Origin: Calditrichaceae bacterium
Lineage (GTDB): Bacteria > Calditrichota > Calditrichia > RBG-13-44-9 > J075
NCBI GenBank assembly: GCA_013360445.1
Contig: JABWBP010000028.1
Span: forward strand, 28,117 to 92,116
Direction: 5' to 3'
Length of the DNA stretch: 64,000 nucleotides
Positions 35,041 through 43,430 of the stretch are shown in pieces. Position 1 is the first letter of the stretch, and every line of letters begins with the position of its first letter. A model generated the notes under the pieces. That model searched no databases and was not told the origin of the DNA. It worked only from the letters and a program-made list of their open reading frames with translations. The position numbers and the translations under genes are program-made.

Positions 35041-35325
35041 TTTTAGTGTTATAGTGTTCCGGTGTTCAGGTAGGACCACTGAAACACTATCCAAAAATAT
35101 TTAAATTTGCCACATGGTTCGATAAACTCACCATGCAAAGAACACAGAGAGCACAGAGGAATTGAGAAATTATGCCAGCCAGAAAGTGGAGCTATGCCGA
35201 AAACTCTGTGATCTCTGTGAACTCTTTCCAAAGGAACCCCTTTGGGGGTGGCTAAAAAAGTTAGGGACAAACTCTCAGATTTCGGCATGAAGAATCTAAA
35301 ACACCAAAACACCATAGCACTCTAA
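35041..35325. repeat. Nested repeats: GTGTTATAGTGTT outer, CACAGAG inner
   Basis: The outer pair is TTTTAGTGTTATAGTGTTCC (35041-35060) and AAACACCAAAACACCATAGC (35298-35317). The inner pair is GAACACAGAGAGCACAGAGG (35140-35159) and ACTCTGTGATCTCTGTGAAC (35203-35222). This fills the 299-base gap between pilC and pilB, and I could not find a target duplication. Confidence 0.6.
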
Positions 35326-35331
35326 AAAGCC

Positions 35332-37116
35332 ATGCAAGACATCAACTACCAGTTAGGATCGACGCTGTTAAAGAAGAATATCCTGGATATTAGCACCCTG
35401 AAAAAGGCGCTGGAAATCAAGGAAACCGAAGATTCTCCCATTCGCAGGAGTTTGGCGCAGATCCTGGTAAAAGATTTCAATTTCGATCACGATGCCATTT
35501 ACCGCGAAGTGGCCGATTTCTACGGCTTCCGGGAAATCCGCCTGGGCGACGAGAATCTGGATGAGAAACGCTTCAAATTCATCCGGCGCAAAATAGAGCA
35601 GTTGCCGGAATCCATGCGCACGTTGATGGAAGAGGAAAAAATTTTACTGTTAGGCTACGAACAAATTCCCACTTCCCAGCTTTATAAATACATTTTTGTG
35701 GCTACCGACCCCACCAACGGCCACGTTCCCACCGTGGCCATGGCTATGAACGCCAAACGCTACGAGGTCTGCTACATCGACTCCCGGGATTACCAGACCC
35801 TGTGGGAAATGATCTTCCCCCAGCAAAACGAGTATTTGAAGATTTTAGAAGACAGCGGCATCGAAATTCAGGAAGACGATGAAGAGGCCGGCCTGCAGGA
35901 AGAATTGTTAGACGCGGAGATCAACAAAAGCCTGTTAGTGCACTTAGTAGAGGGCATGTTGTTAGAAGCGGCGGTGCGCGGGGCCAGCGACATTCACCTG
36001 GTTCCCCGGGACGCCCGAACCACGGAAATCCATTTCCGCATCGACGGCAAGCTGCGCCTGTGGCACGTGCAGGAAGGGGTGCGCCCGGAGGCCATGGCCG
36101 CGGTGGTGAAAGACCGCTCTAAAAATGTGGATCGCTTCGAGCGCGACTCGCCGCAAGACGGTTTTATCCAGCGCACCGTCGGCGGGCATATGATCCGTTT
36201 CCGGGTATCGGTGCTGCCCATCGTGGGAAAAGATTTCCAGTATAAGTTCGAGAGCATCGTTATCCGGGTTTTAGATGACCGCAAAGTGATCAGCGATTTC
36301 AACCAGCTCGGCTTCCAGGGCGTCGCGAAAGAATTTTTTCTAAAGGCAATCTCCAAACCGCAGGGAATGGTCATCGTTACCGGGCCGACCGGCAGCGGGA
36401 AATCCACCACCCTGTTTGCGGCGCTCAATTACGTGATAAAACCGGAGATCAACGTGCTGACCGTGGAAGACCCGGTGGAATATATCATTCCCGGGGCGCG
36501 GCAGATCAAGATCGGGCACCGCAACAGCTTCGAGCAGGCCATTCGCTCCATTCTCCGGCACGACCCCGACGTGGTAATGGTAGGGGAAATCCGCGACAAG
36601 ATCACCGCGGAAACCGCCATCAAATTAGCCAACACCGGGCACCTTACTTTCTCTACCTTGCATACCAACGACGCCCCCAGCGCGGTGTCGCGTTTGTATA
36701 TGATGGGCATTGAACCCTTTTTGATCGCTTATGCCATCAACGTGATCATTGCCCAGCGCTTGATCCGCCGGCTCTGCGATAACTGCAAAACCCCCGTCAA
36801 AAAACTGGATATCGGGGCGGCGCTGAGCCTCGGTTTCAGCGAAGAAGAAGCCCGCCAGACGGTTTTTTACGATACCGTGGGCTGCGACCAGTGCCATGGG
36901 GGGTACAAAGGGCGGGTGGCCATCCACGAAGTGCTCTATTTCAGTAAAGAAATCCAACAGATCATTTTCGAGGCCGGCAAGGAGATCGACGAAGAAAGAC
37001 TGCGCGAAACGGCCCGGAAGCAGGGCATGCAAACCCTGCGGGCGGCCGGGCGGGAGCGCATCAAACAGGGACTTTCCACCCTGGCGGAAGTAGGCCAGGC
37101 GACCATGGAAGATTAA
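35332..37116 (+). CDS. pilB: PilB/GspE-family pilus assembly ATPase
   Basis: A 594-residue hexameric extension ATPase in the cytosol. The N-terminal T2SSE_N/MshEN-like region (NYQLGSTLLKKNILDISTLK) may bind a nucleotide signal. The core has Walker A GPTGSGKSTT (351-360), an Asp box (EDPVEYIIPG), Walker B VVMVGEIRDKITAETA and a His box (STLHTNDAPSAVSRL). Two CxxC pairs (CDNC near 482, CDQC near 519) form the zinc site typical of PilB/GspE and absent from PilT. ATG at 35332 has little ribosome site. Confidence 0.93.
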   Translation: MQDINYQLGSTLLKKNILDISTLKKALEIKETEDSPIRRSLAQILVKDFNFDHDAIYREVADFYGFREIRLGDENLDEKRFKFIRRKIEQLPESMRTLMEEEKILLLGYEQIPTSQLYKYIFVATDPTNGHVPTVAMAMNAKRYEVCYIDSRDYQTLWEMIFPQQNEYLKILEDSGIEIQEDDEEAGLQEELLDAEINKSLLVHLVEGMLLEAAVRGASDIHLVPRDARTTEIHFRIDGKLRLWHVQEGVRPEAMAAVVKDRSKNVDRFERDSPQDGFIQRTVGGHMIRFRVSVLPIVGKDFQYKFESIVIRVLDDRKVISDFNQLGFQGVAKEFFLKAISKPQGMVIVTGPTGSGKSTTLFAALNYVIKPEINVLTVEDPVEYIIPGARQIKIGHRNSFEQAIRSILRHDPDVVMVGEIRDKITAETAIKLANTGHLTFSTLHTNDAPSAVSRLYMMGIEPFLIAYAINVIIAQRLIRRLCDNCKTPVKKLDIGAALSLGFSEEEARQTVFYDTVGCDQCHGGYKGRVAIHEVLYFSKEIQQIIFEAGKEIDEERLRETARKQGMQTLRAAGRERIKQGLSTLAEVGQATMED

Positions 37117-37130
37117 GGGAAGAGATTCAT

Positions 37131-37170
37131 AATTGCCAATTGGCAATTGGCAATTAGCAATTGGCAATTA
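37131..37170. repeat. AATTGGC word repeat between pilB and the next gene
   Basis: Five copies of CAATTGG/AATTAGC words in both orientations follow the pilB stop by 14 bases. The same words occur at 14827-14875 and 26971-27005. Confidence 0.65.
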
Positions 37171-37204
37171 AACAATGTTCAATCTCCAATAACCGGAGGC
37201 GCTC

Positions 37205-37750
37205 ATGCACACCGGACAGACCATGATCACATTGGGAGCGTTGATGTTCTTGGGAATTACCGTGCTGAACATGAACCGCTCTTTCAGCGACAGCGATGTC
37301 GCCCTGCTGCACAACCAGTACCGCATGGAGGCGCTTTCGCTGATGAACACTTATAAAGAAGAGGCTTTTACACGTTTTTTTGACGAAGCCTGCACCAGCC
37401 TGATCAGCGCCAAACGGGTCAATGATTTTACCGCCGCGGCTTCTCTGGGCATGGGCGTGGGCGATGGGGGAATTCCCAATGATTTCGATGATTACCATAA
37501 CTACTCCCTCACCGATACCGGGCCCAGCGGGATGGTGTATAAAATTTTCTTTAAAGTGGATTACGTGGATTTGTCGGGAAACCAGATCGTTACTTCCGCT
37601 TCCCGCACCTACCACAAGCGCATGAGAATTTACGTCACGGATAACACCGCCGCCGGCGACGACCCGATGTTCTACCATTGGAAAAACGGCCTGAAAGTGC
37701 GGGATACTCTCTCGGTCAGCCTGGTGAATAGTTACTGGTTCTATAACTGA
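37205..37750 (+). CDS. Pilin-like membrane protein (putative minor pilin)
   Basis: A 181-residue protein of unknown family. One N-terminal helix (MITLGALMFLGITVLNM, 7-23) follows a six-residue leader with no GFTLxE motif. The rest is soluble, with VALLHNQYRMEALSLMNTYKEEA resembling the start of a pilin alpha-1 helix at residues 33-55, then beta-rich sequence ending in FYHWKNGLKVRDTLS. Its place between pilB and two similar proteins supports a minor pilin role. CGGAGGCGCTC precedes ATG at 37205. Its stop codon overlaps the first base of a palindromic repeat. Confidence 0.6.
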   Translation: MHTGQTMITLGALMFLGITVLNMNRSFSDSDVALLHNQYRMEALSLMNTYKEEAFTRFFDEACTSLISAKRVNDFTAAASLGMGVGDGGIPNDFDDYHNYSLTDTGPSGMVYKIFFKVDYVDLSGNQIVTSASRTYHKRMRIYVTDNTAAGDDPMFYHWKNGLKVRDTLSVSLVNSYWFYN

Positions 37751-37852
37751 ACCTCACCTAACCCCTCCTGCCCGCCTTTGGCAGACACCCTCCCCTTCCC
37801 TCCCCTCATAAGGAGAGGGAAGGGGAGGGTTGAGGTGGGGATGGGTGAGGTT
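37750..37852. repeat. 103-bp GC-rich palindrome, second copy
   Basis: AACCTCACCTAACCCCTCC at the left end and GGATGGGTGAGGTT at the right, with inner arms CCTCCCCTTCCCTCCCC / AGGAGAGGGAAGGGGAGGG. It begins in the last base of the preceding stop codon and ends 20 bases before the next start. Copy 1 is at 33280-33375. Confidence 0.75.
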
Positions 37853-37872
37853 ACAATCAAAGCGAGCGCGCC

Positions 37873-38568
37873 ATGTCAGCGATTATGGACATCATCTCCG
37901 GGATTGTGGTGGGAGGTCTCATTCTGGTGATTGCCCTGACCGCGTTAGGCACCGGGATGCAAACCACGGCGAATCACAGCGCCCTGGAAATTGTGCAGCT
38001 CAGCCTGGCGCAGAGCCACCGCATTATGGAATCGGACCTTCGCAAAGCCGGTTTCGGCATTCCCCGGCAAGACCAGGGCCAGGTATTCCAGGTTGCCGCG
38101 CCCTCGCAGGTGAAAATTCTGGCGCACCTGAATCTGCAGCCCGGCAGCGAGATTCCCGTTGCCGGCGTTTCCACCTACGATGACATTCCCGATACCCTGG
38201 AATACAGCATTACGGCGGACGAGACCATCACCCTGGGCGATACCACCCTGACGCTCTACAATATCAACCGCCGGCTCAAGATCGCGTCAATCGCCAGCGA
38301 CAGTATGATGATCGGGAAGATCGGAAATAACGACGTCTTCACCTATTTAGACCAGTGGGGCAGAACTACCGCGGTTCCGGCGGAAATTCGCGTGCTGGAG
38401 GTGAGCCTGCGGGCCTTTAATCCCCGGGTCATTTTAAGCCCGGAGTTAGTAATGACCGGTACGTTGAGCAGCAACGATCTTGAGGTTCGCCGTCGGGAAG
38501 TGCGCTGGCTTCTGCGCGGATCATACAGCCGGGAGGCGCGCATCATGTTGCGGAATTTGCGCAGGTAA
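37873..38568 (+). CDS. PilW-like minor pilin
   Basis: A 231-residue protein with the N terminus MSAIMDIISGIVVGGLILVI, a membrane helix at 9-27, and LSLAQSHRIMESDLRKAGFGIP, close to the PilW-type stretch that follows the pilin helix (residues 45-66). The remainder is beta-rich and ends in a basic tail. As with its neighbours the prepilin peptidase motif is not recognisable. The start ATG at 37873 has a weak site AGCGAGCGCGCC. It is probably part of the pilus priming complex. Confidence 0.65.
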   Translation: MSAIMDIISGIVVGGLILVIALTALGTGMQTTANHSALEIVQLSLAQSHRIMESDLRKAGFGIPRQDQGQVFQVAAPSQVKILAHLNLQPGSEIPVAGVSTYDDIPDTLEYSITADETITLGDTTLTLYNINRRLKIASIASDSMMIGKIGNNDVFTYLDQWGRTTAVPAEIRVLEVSLRAFNPRVILSPELVMTGTLSSNDLEVRRREVRWLLRGSYSREARIMLRNLRR

Positions 38569-38699
38569 AGCGGCGCCGGGGTGTTCGAGTGTTTTGGTTT
38601 CCAGGTGTTATGATGCCAATTACGGGTTGGAGTATATGATTGGATTTGGAGAAAACGCCTTAACACTAAAAATACTTTCGTTTAAGGAGAAAGCGGAAA

Positions 38700-39971
38700 A
38701 TGTTCGGTAAAGGAGCGCTGCTCGTCGTATTAGGATTATCCATGACTTTCGCGGTCTATCAACTTCAATTGCGGGAGCACCGGGTTTCCAGCAGCGACGA
38801 TTTCAATCTCCAATATACCCGGATGCTGGTGCGGGAAACCGCCGCCGGCGCCATGAATATCGGAATCAATAAAATCTGGAACGAAAACTGGACCAACGGC
38901 AGCTTTACGGTTTACACCCAGGGCTGTACCGCTACCTGTTCGGTTAGCAAGCCGGGGGCGGATACCGTGTATGCCCTGGCAAAAGCCTGGACCTCGGTGT
39001 TCGATGAAACCGCCTATCAGCAGGGCGGCGCATCGTTGCTGGTGGAAGACTCCCTCCGCGCCCAATTGGCTTATGTTCTGCCGCTTTGCCGTTATTTCTG
39101 GATTAGCGGCGACGAAGGCGGCACCGGCAGTTCCTGGAACCAGTGGCGCGACGCGGATACCACCTATGGCCCGGTTCACACCAATACGGTATTGAATATT
39201 ACCGGCGCCCCGGTTTTCCATCGCAAAGTTACCGCCTACGGGGGGATCACCCCCAGCCCCGCTACCTCCGCTTGCCTGGCAAAATTGTACGGCGGTTGGG
39301 AAATCGGGATGCAGATCAACCTCCCCACGGATATGTCCGCCCTGGTGGCCGCCGCAGACGCCGGGAACGGGGGCGCGCCCAATAATACCAAATCCGTTTA
39401 CACCCTGATAACCACCTTCGACTTTTTGAGCGACGGCAGGGTTGCCCGCACGGTTTCCGGCAGCCCCACCGATACGGTGCTGGTGAGCGACATTGCCCCC
39501 ACCGGGGTGATCCGCTCTACCGTGGACGTTAACGTAAAAGGGGTCTTCAACGGCCAGTTGACGATCTACTCAACCGATGATATTAACATCGTTGACGACC
39601 TGGTCTATGCCAACAACCCCCTTAGCGATCCCGCCTCTGACGATTTCCTGGGCCTGGTGGCGTTAGATAACATTAAAATCACTGATAACGCGCAAAACAC
39701 CAGCGATGTAACGGTGCAGGCATGTTTGTTCGCGGTTTTTGGAGAGATACGCGCCCAGAACTGGAGCACCCGTGCTCCCGCGGGAGAGCTGCGGATCACC
39801 GGCAGCATGGCGCAAAATACCCGGGGAAGGATTGGGAATTACGACTGGTCCACCAGCACCTTATCGAACGGTTTCGTCAGGAAATACCGTTACGATACCC
39901 GGCTGGCAAGCGCCGCGCCGCCCAATTTCCCCACGGTGTCGCATTTGCGGTTGTTGTCCTGGTGGGAGTGA
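38700..39971 (+). CDS. PilX/PilY-like minor pilus protein
   Basis: A 423-residue protein. Short leader MFGKG then helix ALLVVLGLSMTFAVYQL, LQYTRMLVRETAAGAMNIGI, then a large extracellular region. Two cysteine pairs are seen (CTATC near 78-82; CRYF, SACLA further on). The C-terminal third (VRSTVDVNVKGVFNGQLTIYS at about 275-295, then TDDINIVDDLVYAN) is right-handed beta-helix-like, as in DUF4900/PilX-type proteins of FCB bacteria. ATG at 38700 has AAGGAGAAAGCGGAAA upstream. The 131-base gap before it contains GTGTTTTGGTTTCC words. Confidence 0.6.
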   Translation: MFGKGALLVVLGLSMTFAVYQLQLREHRVSSSDDFNLQYTRMLVRETAAGAMNIGINKIWNENWTNGSFTVYTQGCTATCSVSKPGADTVYALAKAWTSVFDETAYQQGGASLLVEDSLRAQLAYVLPLCRYFWISGDEGGTGSSWNQWRDADTTYGPVHTNTVLNITGAPVFHRKVTAYGGITPSPATSACLAKLYGGWEIGMQINLPTDMSALVAAADAGNGGAPNNTKSVYTLITTFDFLSDGRVARTVSGSPTDTVLVSDIAPTGVIRSTVDVNVKGVFNGQLTIYSTDDINIVDDLVYANNPLSDPASDDFLGLVALDNIKITDNAQNTSDVTVQACLFAVFGEIRAQNWSTRAPAGELRITGSMAQNTRGRIGNYDWSTSTLSNGFVRKYRYDTRLASAAPPNFPTVSHLRLLSWWE

Positions 39972-40007
39972 TGCCAGGGGCGGACAGGGGGGGGTAGGGG
40001 GTAGGCG

Positions 40008-40080
40008 GTAGGGGCGAAGCATTCGGGGTAAACATTTCTCGGAAATTTATGGGTCTTTTTTCCGAATGCTTCGCCCCTAC
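40008..40080. repeat. 19-bp perfect inverted repeat GTAGGGGCGAAGCATTCGG
   Basis: Perfect arms at 40008-40026 and 40062-40080 with a 35-base loop. GGGGGTAGGGGGTAGGCGG words precede it. It lies between the PilX-like gene and pilT, with no gene in the gap. Confidence 0.75.
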
Positions 40081-40210
40081 ATCGCCCACCCCGGGGATGG
40101 GAAGGCAAAAGGAATGACGGGAAGACCGGAGATATTTGACAGAGGAGCAGCAGGAGCCGATTCTGAATGGTGAATTCAGAATCGTGAATTTGAAAATCGG
40201 AGAAAAAATT

Positions 40211-41464
40211 ATGGCCATACATCCTGAAGAGGTTCTGCGGATCAGAACTTTCCTGAATTCGCTCATCCAGCAACTCCCCCAGGGATTCCGGGAAGTAGAG
40301 AAACAGGTCATCATCGGCCTGCGCATTCTTCCCAAAATCGCCCCGAGAGAGAAAGCGATGTTGAGAGAGTTTGCCCATAAACTGTTGCTGCTGATGCGGG
40401 AATACGAAGCCTCCGACATTGAATTCGGCGGGCCGGGATCGAACAGCATGATCTGGCTGCGGGTTTATGGGCAAAAGCGGCCTCTCCCGGAGTTGGGGCG
40501 GTTTTCCTTAGATGAATTCAGCATCCTGATCCAGTGCCTGCTGCAAGAAACCCAGCAAAAGCAATTGTATAAGAACCGCAGCATCGATTTCAGCTACGTC
40601 GTCGCCCTGCCCGACCAGCCCCGGCAGCGTTACCGCGCCACGGTTTATTTTGAAATGGGAGAGCTGGCCTTGAATATGCGGGCGATCCAGACCCGGCTTC
40701 GTCCCTACGAATCCTACGGCTTCCATGAAAACGTGAGCCGTACCCTCAGCCTGCGATATAATAAGGAGGGGCTGATCCTGGTCACCGGCATTACCGGCTC
40801 CGGCAAGACCACCACCTTAGACGCCATCATCGACCTGAACAACCGCGAAGTGGAGGGCCATATCATCGTGTTGGCTTCTCCCATCGAATTTATCCACCAG
40901 TCTCAAAAGTGCATCATCCGCCAGCGGGAGGTCGGGCTGGATACCCTCTCTTTCAAGCAGGGCGTTATCGAGGCGCTGCACCAGGACCCCGATATTATCA
41001 TCATCGGGGAAATGCGCGACCCGGAGACCATTATGACCGTGTTAGAGGCGGCGGACAGCGGCCATAAGGTATTTTCCACCCTCCATACCGCCTCCGCGGT
41101 GGAGAGCATCGAACGCATCATCGCGGAAATGCCCAGCCTGGAGCAGGACCGGGTGCGCAATCGTCTGGCCGATACGCTCAGATGTGTTATCTCGCAGAAA
41201 CTCGTTCCCGGAGTAAACGGGAAGCTGGCACTGGCGAAGGAAATCATGATCATGACCTCCTCGGTGAAAGCCGCCATCAAGAATAACAATCTCAGCGAAG
41301 TTTACCAGATGGTCAACGAAGGCAAACAGCACGGAATGCTCACCATGGAGCAGGACTTGCGGCGCTTGCTGTTAGAGGAAAAAATATCCCCGGAAACTGC
41401 CATGAGTTTTGCCAACAACAAGCGGCTGATGGAGCAGTTGCTCAATGCGGATATTATTCTGTGA
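40211..41464 (+). CDS. pilT: PilT-like retraction ATPase
   Basis: A 417-residue T2SS/T4P ATPase of the PilT branch. Walker A GITGSGKTTT (193-202), Walker B IIIIGEMRDPETIMTV and His box STLHTASAVESIERII are present, with no CxxC zinc pairs, which favours PilT over PilB. The N-terminal segment of about 85 residues before the PAS-like domain is longer than in classical PilT (about 340 residues). The AIRNNNL motif is partially kept as AAIKNNNLSEVYQMV. Start ATG at 40211 follows CGGAGAAAAAATT; the longer frame from 40136 is not supported. It enables pilus retraction or substrate cycling. Confidence 0.85.
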   Translation: MAIHPEEVLRIRTFLNSLIQQLPQGFREVEKQVIIGLRILPKIAPREKAMLREFAHKLLLLMREYEASDIEFGGPGSNSMIWLRVYGQKRPLPELGRFSLDEFSILIQCLLQETQQKQLYKNRSIDFSYVVALPDQPRQRYRATVYFEMGELALNMRAIQTRLRPYESYGFHENVSRTLSLRYNKEGLILVTGITGSGKTTTLDAIIDLNNREVEGHIIVLASPIEFIHQSQKCIIRQREVGLDTLSFKQGVIEALHQDPDIIIIGEMRDPETIMTVLEAADSGHKVFSTLHTASAVESIERIIAEMPSLEQDRVRNRLADTLRCVISQKLVPGVNGKLALAKEIMIMTSSVKAAIKNNNLSEVYQMVNEGKQHGMLTMEQDLRRLLLEEKISPETAMSFANNKRLMEQLLNADIIL

Positions 41465-41512
41465 GTTGCGAGTTTCGGGAACTCAAAACTCGAAACTCGA
41501 AACTCAAAACCA
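41465..41512. repeat. CTCAAAACTCGAAACTCG word repeat
   Basis: GTTGCGAGTTTCGGG is followed by AACTCAAAACTCGAAACTCG and AAACTCAAAACC. It falls immediately after the pilT-like stop. Confidence 0.6.
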
Positions 41513-41589
41513 AGTGACCTATTTGGCAAAAAAATAGAGCGCGAAACTAACCTGTAATGCGAGCGCGTTGCTCGCCGATGATAGCGACT

Positions 41590-43212
41590 ATGAAAGAAGA
41601 ATTGATTTTCCGGGCTTTGCAATTGAAAGAGAGGGCGGTCGGCCTCATCCCCGGCCAATCCGCCCAATACGCCATCGGCATCTTCGTCGATGGCGAATCG
41701 CTGCACGTGGTCTGCTTGAAAAAAAGCGGGCTGGATATCGAGCTGGTGGACGCGGACACCCTGAAGTTAGTTACCCGGTTAGAAACCGTGCCCGCCGGGG
41801 GGGAGGAAACGATCCTGGAGTTAGTGGATATTTCTTCGGGAAACTCCCAGCCGCTGGACCTCGCCTCCGAGCTTTCGGACTCTAAAATTTTTCTAAAGGA
41901 TGGCGCCGACCCTGCGAAAAATGCCTCGGTGCTCAACTACATTTTAGGCAAATATTCCCATAAACGCTACGAGGTCGCCATCAGCCTGGCCGAGCCGCAG
42001 GTGCACTATTCCTATTTCACAAAAAACTGGAATACCCAGGAAGAGGATGTTAAGCAGAAAGTGATTGCCGAGCTTACCCAGCTTCGCCCCAATGCCGCGA
42101 CCCTGAAGCCGGAAGACTTGCACGTCCTCAGATTAGTGGACGGGCGCACCATGGCGATTTTGCGCGACAGCGGTTTTAACCTGCTGCACCTCCTCCAATC
42201 CGCCCACCCGCGTTATCTAAAACGGCTGGCCTTTGTTGAGAGCGCGGAAATTTCCCTCATCAACCTGGTGAATCTGAACTACGACCTGGACAGCGACGAA
42301 TTCACCCTCATCGTGTACATCGGTCAGGAAAACAGCCGCCTGATTTTCTTGAAAGGCGAGCATATTTTCAACATTTCCTACGTGATTGGAGTCGGAATCG
42401 ACGCCGAGAACATCGCCTACACCATTTACAGCCGGATCATGTTAGAGCAGGACAACCTCAGCCTGCCTAAAATTCACCACATCATCCTTGCCGGGGAGTG
42501 CCACCAGGCGGACATGAAAAATTTTCTTGCCAAACGCCTGCCCGAGGGCGTGAACGTGGAATACCTGCATTTCCGGGAACTGGAGCAGCCGGCGCTCGAT
42601 TCCTTATTGTCCCGTTATGCGATTGCTACCGGCGCGGCCTTCCGGAGCCTGTACCAGCAAAATAAGCATATCATCGACATGGATTTGCGTCCCCAGGACG
42701 TCAAAGAAGGGCGCGGCTTCAAATTGGGAGTTTGGGGATTGGCCTGCCTGATCATGCTGGCCATGATGACCTTTATTTTCACCATTCGCCTGGGGGTGCA
42801 GAGCCGCGACATCACCCAGTTAGATGTTCAAACCCTGGCCAAAAAGCAGGAATTGCAGCAATTCCAGGATATGGAAATGCGCCTGAATGTCTATCGCAAA
42901 CAGGTTAGCGGTTTTGATGACGCGGCGAGCATGCTGGATTCCCTGGCATTGGGCACGGATACCTGGAGCAACTTTTTACACCGTCTGGCCGGGGCAACGA
43001 ACCAGAGTAAAGGGGTTTGGATCACCGATTTGTCCCAATCTACCCCGGGAAAGGTAGCGGTGAAAGGATACTCCACGGAGCGCGCCAGCATCTTAGACTT
43101 TTCCCGGCGGATGGGCAACGCCACCATCCGGCGGGTGGACGTTCAGGAGATGCGGCAATCCAAAGTTTACAATTTTGATATCGAGTTGGATGTCGTTCCA
43201 CCCACGCAATAA
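41590..43212 (+). CDS. PilM-PilN fusion protein
   Basis: A 540-residue fusion. Residues about 1-350 are actin-fold, PilM-like (YAIGIFVDGESLHVVCL, LIVYIGQENSRLIFL, HHIILAGECHQADMKNFLA). Then MDLRPQDVKEGRGFK leads into one transmembrane helix (LACLIMLAMMTFIFTI) and a PilN-like coiled coil and ferredoxin-like domain (ELQQFQDMEMRLNVYR, WITDLSQSTPGKVAVKG). In most bacteria pilM and pilN are separate genes, so a natural fusion of the inner-membrane clamp is notable. Start is uncertain between ATG 41590, 41578 and 41557; none has a good ribosome site. Confidence 0.75.
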   Translation: MKEELIFRALQLKERAVGLIPGQSAQYAIGIFVDGESLHVVCLKKSGLDIELVDADTLKLVTRLETVPAGGEETILELVDISSGNSQPLDLASELSDSKIFLKDGADPAKNASVLNYILGKYSHKRYEVAISLAEPQVHYSYFTKNWNTQEEDVKQKVIAELTQLRPNAATLKPEDLHVLRLVDGRTMAILRDSGFNLLHLLQSAHPRYLKRLAFVESAEISLINLVNLNYDLDSDEFTLIVYIGQENSRLIFLKGEHIFNISYVIGVGIDAENIAYTIYSRIMLEQDNLSLPKIHHIILAGECHQADMKNFLAKRLPEGVNVEYLHFRELEQPALDSLLSRYAIATGAAFRSLYQQNKHIIDMDLRPQDVKEGRGFKLGVWGLACLIMLAMMTFIFTIRLGVQSRDITQLDVQTLAKKQELQQFQDMEMRLNVYRKQVSGFDDAASMLDSLALGTDTWSNFLHRLAGATNQSKGVWITDLSQSTPGKVAVKGYSTERASILDFSRRMGNATIRRVDVQEMRQSKVYNFDIELDVVPPTQ

Positions 43213-43223
43213 AAAGTGTTCAG

Positions 43224-43350
43224 GTGTTATGGTGTCTGAGTGTTATGGTGTTTGAGTGTTATGGTGTTTGAGTGTTATGGTGTTTGAGTGTTATGGTGTT
43301 TGAGTGTTATGGTGTTTGAGTGTTATGGTGTTTGAGTGTTATGGTGTACG
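43224..43350. repeat. 16-bp minisatellite, about eight copies
   Basis: The unit GTGTTATGGTGTTTGA is repeated head to tail from 43224 to about 43350. The middle copies are exact, the first has one change and the last diverges. It is in the gap between the PilM-PilN and PilO-PilP fusions. Confidence 0.9.
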
Positions 43351-43430
43351 CCAGCGATCCCACCCAATTACCAAATCACTAAAAAATCTGAACACCTTTA
43401 ATACTCGATCAAAAAAGAGGTCGTCTTCTA

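Noticed and set aside
43224..43350. Minisatellite as a CRISPR array or origin iteron set
   Set aside because: The 16-bp units are directly contiguous with no spacers, and there is no replication gene nearby.
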